From positions 62,001 through 126,000 of the forward strand of contig JACKBA010000003.1 of NCBI GenBank assembly GCA_020634815.1: DNA of 64,000 nucleotides, in the 5' to 3' direction. This document shows positions 25,094 through 34,500 of the stretch, in pieces. Position numbers and translations under genes: made by a program. Positions within the stretch are counted from its first letter, which is position 1, and every line of letters starts with the position of its first letter. Under the pieces are notes generated by a model that saw nothing but the letters and a program-made list of their open reading frames with translations, did not search any database and had not been told where the DNA came from. The stretch is from Caldilineaceae bacterium. Lineage in GTDB: Bacteria > Chloroflexota > Anaerolineae > Caldilineales > Caldilineaceae.

Positions 25094-27775
25094 TTACTCC
25101 TTGATAATGATAGGCAGCAGGGCGCCTTGCCCCTGCCACTCATAGGCGCCGACGTCTACACGCGGCCCGTACGGACGCAACGCGCCGTCGATGTCCACTG
25201 CCGGCGCAGGCGGCACGCCGGCCGGGTCGCCGGCATCGATGGCCGCCGAGTTAGGCATCAGGTGGAAGTCGTATGCCGTCGGACTGAGGAATTGCGGATT
25301 GCCGACGATCGTGTGGGTGCTGGTGATCGAGTCATCTGCATCCGGCCCAATCTCCTGCGAATTGCTGTAGAAAAGCGTGTAGCTCAGGGTGACAGGAGCG
25401 GCTGGGCCGTACAGATCCTCGCCTTCGATGCCGAATGTGTGACTGACGATGCTGTTGTTGACCAGGCTCAGCGCGCTGGTTGTCCAGCGACTGAGGAGCC
25501 AAAGTCCGTAGTCTCCGTTCGCATAGAAAGTGTTGTTGTGGATTGCCCCGCGCGTCTCGAACGTGTTCCCTTCACTGTCAAAGAGCTTGTGGATCGCCAC
25601 GATGCCGCCGAGGGTGCTGCCGGCAATCACATTGTTCGTAATCGTAAACAGGTCGGCGCCCTGGATGGAGATGGCGAAGTTATTGGGCGGGGTATCGACC
25701 GGTAGATTCTGCCCGCTTCCCAAGATGCGGTTACGGTCGATGGTTATGTTGCGCAAGTCAATAGCCGGGAGATCAGGAGCGGCGAGATTGTCACCGATCA
25801 GTGCGATGGCTGATGTGGCAGATCCAGGATCGGCGTCCGTAGTGAGTGACCCGGAGTTATCGTTGAAGATATTGCCTTGCAGCATTATCGGCTGGTTTTG
25901 ATAGCCGCCCTCGATGGCACACGCTCCACCCAGTCCACCGCCACTCAGAGCATTGTTCGCCAGATTCCGGCGGAACTCATTGTCGATGACAGCAGCGGGT
26001 CCTGTTTTGCGCAGGCCCAGCCCACCGCCCAGGCCAAACCCTCCAACGGTGGCGGCATTCTCGACGAACTTGTTGCCCGCGATCTGCACGTTTTGCGCGC
26101 TGTCTACTGCAAGCCCACCGCCAAGCAGATAGGGTGTATCTGGCAGTGAGATTCCGGCTTCGCCAAGCAGATTCACAACATTGGCCGTGAATGTGTTTGT
26201 GGTGATTGTAGAGTCGGCAATCCCGAAGACAAACAGCCCTCCCCCGGCGCCGCCAATGAAATTGACCACGTTCGCCCAGTTCTTGGTGAACTCATTGCCA
26301 GACACGGATACCCCGGTGACTTGCGCAAACGCCTGACCGGAGAGCACCACGAGCCCGCCACCAAAACCCTGGCCGCTGAAACCGGCGATATTGCGATCAA
26401 AGACGTTGTCCTGAATAGCAGCATCGAACGAATTGACGACAAATGCACCGCCGCCCTCGGCGCGACGATTCGATTCCGGTGCGCCGGTTTGGGCAACATT
26501 GAAGTCGAACTTGCTGGACGAGATCGCGATCTGCGGGCACTCTTCGGCATAGAGCCCGCCGCCGAATCCGCTCGAAGCACTCCCGATATCGTCGCTGCCA
26601 TTGCTCCCTGCGCTGGCGTAATTCACAAAGAAGCGGCAACCCTCGATTGCAGCAGAGGCTGTTCGGAGCAAGAACGCGCCGCCGCCCGAGCCATTGCCTG
26701 CCTTACTCGCCACGTTGTAGGCAAGTACACAAGAGTCGGTTCCAGAGAGTGCAGGTTGAGGTACATCAATCAAGGCCAACGCGCCACCCCGACCGTCTCC
26801 AGGCAAGCTGGCATAGTTGAATTGGAAAATCGTGTCTTCAATGCGGACGCTGCCCGATTCGCCACCCTGGATGAACAAGCCACCGCCGATCCCGGCACCG
26901 GCCAAACTGCCGGTGTTCCTGATAAACTGGCTCTCCTTCACCAGCACGCCGCTCGCGGGTGGATCGATGATACAAGCGCCACCGCCATACCCATCACCGG
27001 TCGTACTGGCCACGGAGACCGACACCCCGATATCACTCAAGGTGAGTCCCGCACCTTTGGCATAGAGCGCGCCGCCACAATCGACCTCGTCGCTCTTCAT
27101 GGGCGTGTCGGGGGCTGCCGGTGCAGCAACCCGCACCGCTTCATCTAGCGCAAAGAGGGCGTCAATGCGGTCCAGAACCTCTGTTGGGGTAGAGTCACCG
27201 GGCACGGCTCCCTGTTCCGCAAGGTGGGCGATCTGTGCACGCCAGTCGTCGGGCAGGTGGGCCGCTGCTACCTGAGCATCAGACAAAGCGTCGCTACCCA
27301 TTGTGTGTGTGATTGCGATACCGCTCGCCACTTTGTCGGCGCCACCCAGCCCGGTAGCGTCGCCCTTCATGGAAATACTGCTGATGCCGACCTCGACCCC
27401 AGGCGCTACCGGGTAGATTGTGACGGCGCGTCCTTGGTCCGGAACAAGCGCCGTTGCGGCATTGGGGTCGGTGTTGATCTCGCTGCAATTATCTCGCCAT
27501 TTGCCGCTCATTGTGAGTGTCTTGGTAATGACGACATTCTCTGTATACGTTCCGCTGGCCACCCGGATCTCGTCGCCATCACTGGCGGCGCCGACAGCTT
27601 CCTGGATTGTCGGGAAGTCACCGCTTGGGGATACACAGATGACGCTTCCCTGCGCCTGCGCAAGGGACGGCATCAAAACCAAAACCAGACCGAACATGAG
27701 GACCGGAGCAACAATCATGAACATTAGTCTAAATCGAGCAACCACTCTTCGTTTGTCAGACACAACGCGCTTCAT
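25094..27775 (-). CDS. Exported right-handed parallel beta-helix protein, choice-of-anchor Q type
   Basis: An 893-residue protein with a long signal peptide ending near SLAQAQ. It begins the mature part with ICVSPSGDFPTIQEAVGAASDGDEIRVASGTY, the usual first coil of pectate-lyase-like beta-helices, and continues with many coils rich in GGG(A/L)xx and NxFxxNxA turns. Near the C-terminus the block YDFHLMPNSAAIDAGDP with VDIDGALRPYGPRVDVGAYEW is the choice-of-anchor Q signature. The last residues are GALLPIIIKE. I start at ATG 27775, which has an AGAGGAA site about 9 nt upstream and leads straight into the signal peptide; the frame stays open upstream to 28009 but that part runs antisense-like through the next gene. 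Adhesin or polysaccharide-binding or cleaving role; no catalytic residues assigned. Confidence 0.85.
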   Translation of the reverse strand: MKRVVSDKRRVVARFRLMFMIVAPVLMFGLVLVLMPSLAQAQGSVICVSPSGDFPTIQEAVGAASDGDEIRVASGTYTENVVITKTLTMSGKWRDNCSEINTDPNAATALVPDQGRAVTIYPVAPGVEVGISSISMKGDATGLGGADKVASGIAITHTMGSDALSDAQVAAAHLPDDWRAQIAHLAEQGAVPGDSTPTEVLDRIDALFALDEAVRVAAPAAPDTPMKSDEVDCGGALYAKGAGLTLSDIGVSVSVASTTGDGYGGGACIIDPPASGVLVKESQFIRNTGSLAGAGIGGGLFIQGGESGSVRIEDTIFQFNYASLPGDGRGGALALIDVPQPALSGTDSCVLAYNVASKAGNGSGGGAFLLRTASAAIEGCRFFVNYASAGSNGSDDIGSASSGFGGGLYAEECPQIAISSSKFDFNVAQTGAPESNRRAEGGGAFVVNSFDAAIQDNVFDRNIAGFSGQGFGGGLVVLSGQAFAQVTGVSVSGNEFTKNWANVVNFIGGAGGGLFVFGIADSTITTNTFTANVVNLLGEAGISLPDTPYLLGGGLAVDSAQNVQIAGNKFVENAATVGGFGLGGGLGLRKTGPAAVIDNEFRRNLANNALSGGGLGGACAIEGGYQNQPIMLQGNIFNDNSGSLTTDADPGSATSAIALIGDNLAAPDLPAIDLRNITIDRNRILGSGQNLPVDTPPNNFAISIQGADLFTITNNVIAGSTLGGIVAIHKLFDSEGNTFETRGAIHNNTFYANGDYGLWLLSRWTTSALSLVNNSIVSHTFGIEGEDLYGPAAPVTLSYTLFYSNSQEIGPDADDSITSTHTIVGNPQFLSPTAYDFHLMPNSAAIDAGDPAGVPPAPAVDIDGALRPYGPRVDVGAYEWQGQGALLPIIIKE

Positions 27776-27845
27776 ATAGATGTTCCTCTCTTGACCTTCA
27801 AACAGAGACCATGGTACCGGAGCCGATTCGCAGAGTTGTGATAAT

Positions 27846-28220
27846 TCAGTGCGCCAGATCGACGGAGGCGCGCAACAGTCCTTCATCCAGACACCCCTTG
27901 AGCAGCGTCGCGTGCACGCCCATGGTGCGAAACCCATCTTGCTGGGACTGCGCATCCACCGCCACGACACAGCGCACGCCGGGCGCGTTGGCGTGCAGCC
28001 AGCCGGCAAATGCCGCTAGCTCCCCTTCACCCAGCCCGATGTCCGCGATCAGCGCGTGGACCGGGGCCTGGGCCAGCTCGCTGCGCGCGGCAGTCAGGTC
28101 GTCCGTCACGCTGCGCAGTGCCAGGTCGGGTTGCGCCCGCACCAGCGATACCAACGCATCGCGCCAAATCCCGGCTGGAGCGATAATCATCACCGAAATC
28201 GACCGCGCATCAGGCGACAT
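27846..28220 (-). CDS. Stand-alone degenerate receiver-like protein
   Basis: A 124-residue protein with a CheY-like alternation of strands and helices. HALIADIGLG (Asp60) sits where the phospho-acceptor Asp is expected and TLLKGCLDEGLL (Lys108) where the conserved Lys is expected. The usual acidic pair at the end of strand 1 is replaced (VMIIAPAG), so metal-dependent phosphorylation is doubtful. I start at ATG 28220, with AAAGGA upstream; the frame is open to 28316. It is divergent from the histidine kinase at 28478, sharing a 257-bp control region, which suggests a linked regulatory role. Confidence 0.65.
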   Translation of the reverse strand: MSPDARSISVMIIAPAGIWRDALVSLVRAQPDLALRSVTDDLTAARSELAQAPVHALIADIGLGEGELAAFAGWLHANAPGVRCVVAVDAQSQQDGFRTMGVHATLLKGCLDEGLLRASVDLAH

Positions 28221-28309
28221 GCAGGCATTCCTTTGTTGGGCTGGAGACGTCTTTTCCAAGCCTAGCACCATGTGCGCAGCAAGCGGCGCGACTTCTGCCT
28301 GAACGCGCC

Positions 28310-28347
28310 TAGACACCCTGTCGAGAACGCGTAGACGAAGTGTCTAC
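28310..28347. promoter_or_regulatory. Inverted copies of TAGACAC/GTGTCTA in the divergent intergenic region
   Basis: TAGACAC (28310-28316) recurs inverted as GTGTCTA (28340-28346), and GTAGAC (28331-28336) recurs inverted as GTCTAC (28342-28347). Repeats between a kinase/regulator operon and a divergent receiver gene are a candidate operator. No test of this is possible here. Confidence 0.3.
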
Positions 28348-28477
28348 ACGGGCGCCCCGTGCGGCGGGCAGACCGCGTTCATACTGGCGTTGCCTCGTCG
28401 CGCCGGCAATGATTGGTACTGGCTGGCACGCGGTGTATGATGGACGCACACACAGAGTTCACTTCGAGGCTTGGGCA

Positions 28478-30832
28478 ATGCTCGTCACGCAGAACTGGCC
28501 ATATGCCTTGCTCGCGTTCAGTGCCGCCGTCATCGGGTGCGGACTGGCCATCTATGCCTGGCGCCGGCGCGCCGTACGCGGCGCCGGCGAGTTTGCACTG
28601 CTCATGATGGGCGTCGCGTGGATGGGGGCAACCAGCGCCGTCGAAGCGCTGATTTCCGCCCATGCCCTGGACGCCAAGATCTTTGCCACCAAGCTCTATC
28701 TTATCGGCGGTGCGTCGGTGCCGCTGCTGGCCTTGCTCTTCACCGCGCGCTACACCGGCCGCGACCGCTGGCTGACACGTCCCGTACGCATCGCCCTGTG
28801 GGCCATGGTCGGCATCGAAGTGTTCCTGGTATTCACCAATGACTGGCACGCCCTCTATTGGAATGACATCGCCCTCACATCAGACGCCGCCGACGCGCGG
28901 GTCATCTTCGGGCATAGCGCCCTCAACCACGTGCTGGCCATCTACACCTATGGGCTGACCGCTGCATCCATCGTCCTGTTGAGCGTAAACGCGCTGCGCG
29001 CCCCGGCCATCTACCGGCGGCAGAGCGTCATCATGGTACTCGCCATGCTGGCGCCGGCAATTGCCAACCTGCTCTACTACCTGGATGTCAGCCCGTGGCC
29101 CGGGCTCGACTTCACGCCGGTCGGCTTTATCGTCATGGGCTTCCTGCTGACGTGGGCGATCTTCCGCTTCCAACTGGTGGAACTGGCGCCGGTTGCCCAG
29201 GATGCGCTCTTCGCCGGCCTGGCCGACGGGGTGATCGCGCTCAACGCGCAGGGGCTGATCGTGGCGGCGAATCCGGCGGCGCAACGCCTGCTGGCGCTGG
29301 ACGAAGCCGGCCTGATCGGCACGGCAGTGGGCGCGCTGCCCGCTCCCTGGGCAGAGGCGCTCGCCGGCGCGGGGGAAACGGCCGAGTTGACGATCGGCAC
29401 GGGCGCAAGCGAACGGGCGATCGACGTTGCGCGCGCCGCCATGACCGACCACCGCGGCCGCGCCGTCGGCAGCATCCTGCTCTTTCACGATGTCACTGCG
29501 TTTCGCACGTTGCAAGCCGAACTGGAAGCACTGAATCGGGGGCTGGAGGCGCGGGTGGCGGAACGCACCGCCGAGCTTGGCGCCACCGTGACGCAACTGG
29601 AGAACGAGGTCACGGAACGCCGCCGCGCCGAAGCAACGCTGCGCGCCTTGCAGCAGTCCATGGCCGACCATGTCACCGATCTCAGCGGGCAGCTTTCGGC
29701 GCTCTACGAGGTGATTCTGCTGGGCGGCAAGACGCTGGAACTGAGCGAGATCCGCCGCCTGACGCTGGAGACGATTCAGACCACACTACACGCCGATGCC
29801 GGTTTCATCCTTACCTACCTGCCATCGACCAAGCGCCTGGAACTCGTGGCGTCGGCCGGGCTGAGTGCCGAACAGTGCGACCGGCTGGCCCGGATACCGG
29901 CCGCGTGGCTCGTCGGCGACACGATCCCGCGCACCATCCTGAACCTGGCCGGCGCTGAGGATCTGCCCGCATCACTCAAGCTGCCGGAGATGCAGGCGCT
30001 CCTCTGCACGGCAGTCTTTCGCAACGACGCACCGCTGGGTGGCGTCGGCGTCTTCTGGCAGCGGTCGCCTTCGCTGAGCGTCGAAGACATCGCCCTGTTC
30101 CGCGCGCTGAGCGACCAGTTGGTAGTGCTGGCCGAGAATGCCCGGCTGCGCCGCGCCCAGGAGCAGGCCCTGGTGCAGGAAGAGCGTCACCGCCTGGCAC
30201 GCGACCTGCACGATTCGGTGACGCAGTCGCTTTACGCCCTATCATTGAGTGCAGACACGGCTGCCGGCCGCGTGCGCAAAGGGCACTTCGACCGGCTGGA
30301 GGAACCACTGGCCCAGATAGCCGCCGGCGCACACCAGGCCTTGCGCGAGATCAGGCTCCTGCTCTTCGAACTGCGCCTGGCCACGCCCGAAACGATGCCG
30401 TTGGAGGAAGCGCTGCAATTGCGGCTCGACGCAGTGGAGCGGCGCGCCGGCATCGACGCGCATCTGCACTACGACGTCACCTCGCCGCTGCCCGAACCGC
30501 TGGCGCGTGAGCTATACTGGATTGCCATGGAAGCGCTCAACAACGCACTGAAGCATGCGGCTGCCGACACTGTGACCGTGACTGTCGCCGAGATCGAGGG
30601 CGCGATTGAGCTGGCAGTTGCCGACAACGGCGCCGGTTTGAATCAGCAGGAAGCCCCATCGGGCGGCATGGGGCTGCGCACCATGACCGAGCGCGCGGCA
30701 CGCGCCGGCGGTGTGCTGGCGATCACGGCGCCGGCGGCCGGCGGCGTCCGCGTCAGCGTGCAGGTCCCGGTGCGCGACGACCGGCCCGGCGCAGGCACGC
30801 CCCAACCGGCCTTGAGCAAGGAGATCGCATGA
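28478..30832 (+). CDS. 7TM NarL-type sensor histidine kinase with PAS and GAF domains
   Basis: A 784-residue membrane kinase. Residues 1 to about 230 contain seven hydrophobic segments of the 7TM histidine-kinase N-terminal type. A PAS domain follows (LFAGLADGVIALNAQGLIVAANPAAQRLL), then a coiled coil (about 345-410), a GAF domain, the HisKA_3 dimerisation/phosphoacceptor block (HRLARDLHDSVTQSLYALS, with the phosphorylated His in DLHD), and an HATPase_c domain (EALNNALKHA, VADNGAGL, GGMGLRTMTERA). I start at ATG 28478, which has GAGG 9 nt upstream and leads into the first membrane helix; the frame is open from 28340. Its stop overlaps the response-regulator start (ATGA), a strong sign of translational coupling. 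The signal sensed is unknown. Confidence 0.92.
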   Translation: MLVTQNWPYALLAFSAAVIGCGLAIYAWRRRAVRGAGEFALLMMGVAWMGATSAVEALISAHALDAKIFATKLYLIGGASVPLLALLFTARYTGRDRWLTRPVRIALWAMVGIEVFLVFTNDWHALYWNDIALTSDAADARVIFGHSALNHVLAIYTYGLTAASIVLLSVNALRAPAIYRRQSVIMVLAMLAPAIANLLYYLDVSPWPGLDFTPVGFIVMGFLLTWAIFRFQLVELAPVAQDALFAGLADGVIALNAQGLIVAANPAAQRLLALDEAGLIGTAVGALPAPWAEALAGAGETAELTIGTGASERAIDVARAAMTDHRGRAVGSILLFHDVTAFRTLQAELEALNRGLEARVAERTAELGATVTQLENEVTERRRAEATLRALQQSMADHVTDLSGQLSALYEVILLGGKTLELSEIRRLTLETIQTTLHADAGFILTYLPSTKRLELVASAGLSAEQCDRLARIPAAWLVGDTIPRTILNLAGAEDLPASLKLPEMQALLCTAVFRNDAPLGGVGVFWQRSPSLSVEDIALFRALSDQLVVLAENARLRRAQEQALVQEERHRLARDLHDSVTQSLYALSLSADTAAGRVRKGHFDRLEEPLAQIAAGAHQALREIRLLLFELRLATPETMPLEEALQLRLDAVERRAGIDAHLHYDVTSPLPEPLARELYWIAMEALNNALKHAAADTVTVTVAEIEGAIELAVADNGAGLNQQEAPSGGMGLRTMTERAARAGGVLAITAPAAGGVRVSVQVPVRDDRPGAGTPQPALSKEIA

Positions 30833-31485
30833 GCGAGCAAGCACACGTGCGGATTCGCGTGCTCGTCGTCGAAGACCACCCCATCGTGCGCGAGGCGGTC
30901 TGCGCGGCCATCGACGACGAGGATGACATGGTGGTCGTCGGTCAGGCGGCCGACGGCATTGCCGCGGTCGAGGAGGCTGCCCGCTGCGAACCGGACGTGG
31001 TCGTCATGGATCTCTTTCTGCCCGGGCAGGGCGGCGTCGAGGCCATCGCGCAGATCAAGCAGGCCCGGCCGCGCATACGCGTGCTGGCGCTGACCAGTTC
31101 CACCGACGAGACGGTCTTTCTGGCCGCGCTCCAGGCCGGGGCCACCGGCTACCTGGTCAAGGACAGCCAGCGCCGCGACCTGTTGGAAGGGGTGCGCCAG
31201 GTCGCGCAGGGGATCAATGCAGTCACGCCGCGCATGGCGGGCAAGGTCGCGCGGCGCATTACCGAGGGCTACGTGCTGGCCGAGGCGCTGACCGATCGCG
31301 AGCGCGAAGTCCTGCGCCTCATCGGCGAGGGCGCCACCAACCACGAGATCGCCGAGCGGCTCTTCCTGGGCGAGAGCACCGTGCGCACGCACATTCAGCA
31401 CTTGCAGGAAAAGCTCAAAATCGAGAACCGCAACCAGTTGATGCTCTATGCGCTGCGCACCGGGTTGGCGCCCTATCCGGATTAG
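30829..31485 (+). CDS. NarL/LuxR-family response regulator
   Basis: A 218-residue regulator: a receiver domain (VLVVEDHP with Glu15/Asp16; phospho-acceptor Asp61 in VVVMDLFLPG; Lys111 in GYLVKDSQRRDLL) and a C-terminal LuxR helix-turn-helix (LTDREREVLRLIGEGATNHEIAERL, 155-179, then STVRTHIQHLQEKL). All phosphorylation residues are present. The start ATG overlaps the kinase stop by 4 nt (ATGA), so the two form a cognate pair. The inverted TAGACAC repeats at 28310-28347 are a possible own-promoter target. Confidence 0.95.
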   Translation: MSEQAHVRIRVLVVEDHPIVREAVCAAIDDEDDMVVVGQAADGIAAVEEAARCEPDVVVMDLFLPGQGGVEAIAQIKQARPRIRVLALTSSTDETVFLAALQAGATGYLVKDSQRRDLLEGVRQVAQGINAVTPRMAGKVARRITEGYVLAEALTDREREVLRLIGEGATNHEIAERLFLGESTVRTHIQHLQEKLKIENRNQLMLYALRTGLAPYPD

Positions 31486-31546
31486 CGTCGGCCGCCACGC
31501 AGCGGACAACCCCATTCGATTCACAAAGCAAAAGGAGTGCGAACAC

Positions 31547-31942
31547 ATGAAGAAGAGTGGCATCCTCAACGCCGACATTGCCGCCGTCGTCGCCAGCATG
31601 GGACACTTCGACACGATCACCGTCGCCGATGCCGGTCTGCCCATCCCCGACGAAGCGCTGCGCATCGATCTCGTCGTGCGCAAGAATCTGCCGCGCTTCC
31701 TCGACGTGACGACGGCCATCCTCGACGAACTGGCCGTGCAGGAAGCGATTATCGCCCAGGAGATGCCCGGCGCCAGCCCGGCGATCTATGACGAGCTGCG
31801 CGCGCTGCTCGGCGCGATTCCTATCCGCCAGGTGCCGCACGAGGAGTTCAAGGCGCTCACCGCACAGAGCCGGGCGGTCGTGCGCTCGGGCGAGTTCACC
31901 CCCTACGCCAACGTCATCCTCGTCGCCGGCGTTGTCTTCTAG
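31547..31942 (+). CDS. rbsD: RbsD/FucU-family sugar pyranase/mutarotase
   Basis: A 131-residue protein that starts MKKSGILNADIAAVVASMGH and carries the DAGLPIP and RTGE-like (VRSGEFTPYANVILVAG) motifs of D-ribose pyranase. His20 in the GH motif is the likely catalytic residue. RbsD interconverts the pyran forms of ribose so that ribokinase can use it; FucU relatives act on fucose. RBS AAAGGAG lies 9 nt before the ATG. No ribose transporter or kinase is adjacent, so the sugar cannot be inferred from context. Confidence 0.9.
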   Translation: MKKSGILNADIAAVVASMGHFDTITVADAGLPIPDEALRIDLVVRKNLPRFLDVTTAILDELAVQEAIIAQEMPGASPAIYDELRALLGAIPIRQVPHEEFKALTAQSRAVVRSGEFTPYANVILVAGVVF

Positions 31943-32047
31943 CAGGAAGCGGCGCGGCGCGGTGCGACACGGGAACCAAGGAGCCTCAGCGCACGTCAAT
32001 TCTGGTTGTGCCGGCACGATGAACGTCCGAAAACGGGCTCCGGCGCG

Positions 32048-32076
32048 TTGCAGAAACGCCGAAATTGGCGTATAAA
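32048..32076 (+). promoter_or_regulatory. Predicted sigma70-type promoter of the TPR-PD40 gene
   Basis: TTGCAG (32048-32053), a 17-bp spacer and TATAAA (32071-32076) precede the gene start by about 34 bp. The 166-bp gap between rbsD and this gene otherwise shows nothing recognisable. Confidence 0.5.
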
Positions 32077-32109
32077 CAATAGGTTACGTCACGTTCGGCG
32101 CGCCAGGCA

Positions 32110-33993
32110 ATGTCTGGCCAGAAAGATTTTATGGCTCACGAATCTCGGTTTCCGGCCTGGGCCTGGTGGATTATCGGCGCAATCACCATCCTGGCCATTT
32201 CAATCTTGGTCTTCTCGGTGGTGCTCGGCATTCGCGCCGGCCAGGAGCAGGTGGAGATCCAGCGCCGCCAGCAGATCGGCATTGCTCTGCAACGGGCAAC
32301 CGATGCGCAGGTCGAAGGCAACCTGCAAGCTGCCCTGGACGAATACCAGAAGATTCTGGTTCTGGATCCCAGCAACGATCTTGCGCAACAGGGGATCAAG
32401 AACCTGCTGGCGCTGGCCAGCGGCGGTGAGGCGGCAGCGACCCAGCCTGCCACCGGCAGTGAACCGGCCGCTTCTCCGCTCTCCGCGCCGACCGCGACGG
32501 CAACCGCCGTTGCCCCAGTCACTGCCGCGCCGACGTCGACACCCGCTTCCACGCTGATTGGGTATTGGGACGATGCCCAGCGTGCCGTCAAGGCCGGTCG
32601 CTGGCAGGAAGCCCTGAACAATCTCATCCTCGTCCAGCAGATCGATCCGTCCTATCGCGTGAGCGAGGTCAACGACGAGTTGTTCACAGCCTATGTCAAT
32701 CTTGCGCTGGAAAAAGACAACGCAGACAACCTGGAAGAGGCGTTGACGCTCTATCAGAAAGCGCTTGCCCTGCGACCGGGAGCGACTGACATCCAGCGCG
32801 ACCGCGACCTGCTCGAACAGTATCTGCAAGTGCTCACCTATACGGGCGTCGACTGGGAGCTGACCACCGCGGAGTTGACTGCCCTCTTCAACCTGGAGCC
32901 GGACTACCGCGACGTCGCCGAGCGCCTCCAGCAGGCCCATACCGCACGCGCCGACGAATTGGCGGGCGACGAGGAGTGGTGCGCCGCGCAGGACGAGTAC
33001 AACGCCGCGCTCTCCGTTGCGTCCGATGGCGACCTGATCCTCAAGCGCGATGCGGCTCAGACACAATGTCGCCTCGCCGATACCGCCGGCGCTGCGTCGA
33101 CCGGCACGGCGCGCCTGACACCAGGCGCGACACCGGCAGCGACCGCGGCAAGTGTCAGTGCCGTGACCAGCGGCGATGGACCGGCCGGCGGACGCCTGCT
33201 CTACTCGACCAGCGATCCCATTACCGGGCGCAGCCAGATCATGTCACTCACGATCGGCCGAAGTACGCCAGCCCAACTTCTGCTCGAGGATGCCGCGCAG
33301 CCGGCATTGCGCAGCGACGGCACGCGGCTGGCCTTTCGCAATTTGCGCAACGACATGGCCGGCATCAGTTCGTTCGACCCAGCTTCGGGGCTGATGCTGC
33401 GCTTCAGCCAGTACGCCGAGGATTCGCTGCCCAGTTGGAACCCGCAGGGCAGCCGCGTCGTGATTGCCTCCAATCGCGAGGGAGATCGGCGCTGGCGCAT
33501 CTACACCATGTGGGCGGAAGAGGGCGGTGGCACGGATACGTTGGGCTTTGGCGAATCACCGGACTGGCACCCAAGCAGCGACCTGATCGCGTTTCGTGGC
33601 TGCGATCAGTCCGGCAATCGGTGCGGGATCTGGACAATTTCCGGGAACGGCGCCAATGCGGCGCCACTGACCAATGTGCCGGCGGACGACCGGCCGCGTT
33701 GGTCGCCCACGGGCAGCTTTGTGGCTTTCATGAGCAACGCGCGCGACAGCAACTACGAGATCTACACGGTGGATGCGTCGACGCGCGAGGTGAACCGCCT
33801 GACCAACGATCCGGCCAACGACGTGCTGCCGGCGATCAGCCCGGACGGGCGGTGGGTGGCCTTTGCCAGCAACCGTGACGGAAGCTGGAAGCTCTACGCC
33901 GTGTCCAGCAGCGGCGGCGAACCACGCCTGATTGCGCCCCTCGTCGGTTCGCTCGGCAACTTCCTTGAGCATGGCCTGGAGTGGGTCAACTAG
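32110..33993 (+). CDS. Membrane-anchored TPR and TolB-like (PD40) propeller protein
   Basis: A 627-residue protein with one N-terminal membrane segment (about 17-38, AWWIIGAITILAISILVFSVVLG). Tetratricopeptide-like helices follow (ATDAQVEGNLQAALDEYQKILVLDP; ALTLYQKALALRPGATD). A Thr/Ala/Pro-rich linker precedes a C-terminal PD40/TolB-type beta-propeller with repeated PSWNPQGSRVVIASNREG, PRWSPTGSFVAFMSN and PAISPDGRWVAFASNRDGSW blocks. The propeller should face outward and act as a binding platform. ATG 32110 or ATG 32131 could be the start; neither has a strong RBS. The partner is unknown. Confidence 0.82.
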   Translation: MSGQKDFMAHESRFPAWAWWIIGAITILAISILVFSVVLGIRAGQEQVEIQRRQQIGIALQRATDAQVEGNLQAALDEYQKILVLDPSNDLAQQGIKNLLALASGGEAAATQPATGSEPAASPLSAPTATATAVAPVTAAPTSTPASTLIGYWDDAQRAVKAGRWQEALNNLILVQQIDPSYRVSEVNDELFTAYVNLALEKDNADNLEEALTLYQKALALRPGATDIQRDRDLLEQYLQVLTYTGVDWELTTAELTALFNLEPDYRDVAERLQQAHTARADELAGDEEWCAAQDEYNAALSVASDGDLILKRDAAQTQCRLADTAGAASTGTARLTPGATPAATAASVSAVTSGDGPAGGRLLYSTSDPITGRSQIMSLTIGRSTPAQLLLEDAAQPALRSDGTRLAFRNLRNDMAGISSFDPASGLMLRFSQYAEDSLPSWNPQGSRVVIASNREGDRRWRIYTMWAEEGGGTDTLGFGESPDWHPSSDLIAFRGCDQSGNRCGIWTISGNGANAAPLTNVPADDRPRWSPTGSFVAFMSNARDSNYEIYTVDASTREVNRLTNDPANDVLPAISPDGRWVAFASNRDGSWKLYAVSSSGGEPRLIAPLVGSLGNFLEHGLEWVN

Positions 33994-34037
33994 AGCCCGC
34001 CCCTGAAGCACTTGGCTGCCAGCCGCTCCCACCGCTT

Positions 34038-34066
34038 TTGACCGAAGCGCGCACTTCCGGTACAAT
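34038..34066 (+). promoter_or_regulatory. Predicted promoter of the tRNA cluster
   Basis: TTGACC (34038-34043), a 17-bp spacer and TACAAT (34061-34066) lie 11 bp upstream of tRNA-Pro, the spacing expected for a stable-RNA promoter. Confidence 0.65.
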
Positions 34067-34076
34067 GACGTGGTTT

Positions 34077-34153
<77 letters not shown>

Positions 34154-34156
34154 ATT

Positions 34157-34228
<72 letters not shown>

Positions 34229-34243
34229 CTGCCGATGGACGAA

Positions 34244-34270
34244 AAGGGTGCGCTGGGGCGCACCTTCTTT
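34244..34270 (+). terminator. Intrinsic terminator between tRNA-Gly and tRNA-Met
   Basis: GGTGCGC (34247-34253), loop TGGG, and GCGCACC (34258-34264) followed by TTCTTT form a plausible terminator, 16 bp after tRNA-Gly. It would separate the first two tRNAs from tRNA-Met at least partly. Confidence 0.6.
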
Positions 34271-34281
34271 GTACCCCGGAA

Positions 34282-34359
<78 letters not shown>

Positions 34360-34500
34360 TTCTCTCTTCAACGGAAACCACAACGTTTCGGCAAGATAGT
34401 GAAGACGCTCTTGCCGTCCCTTTCGCGCAATCCGCCCGTCAACCCAGAGCCAAAGGCGCCGTCCGTACTCAACAATTCGGACGCGACAACAAAAAATCGC

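Noticed and set aside
27776..28009. Upstream extension of the beta-helix frame
   Set aside because: It runs through the receiver-like gene in another frame, while a signal peptide with RBS starts at 27775.
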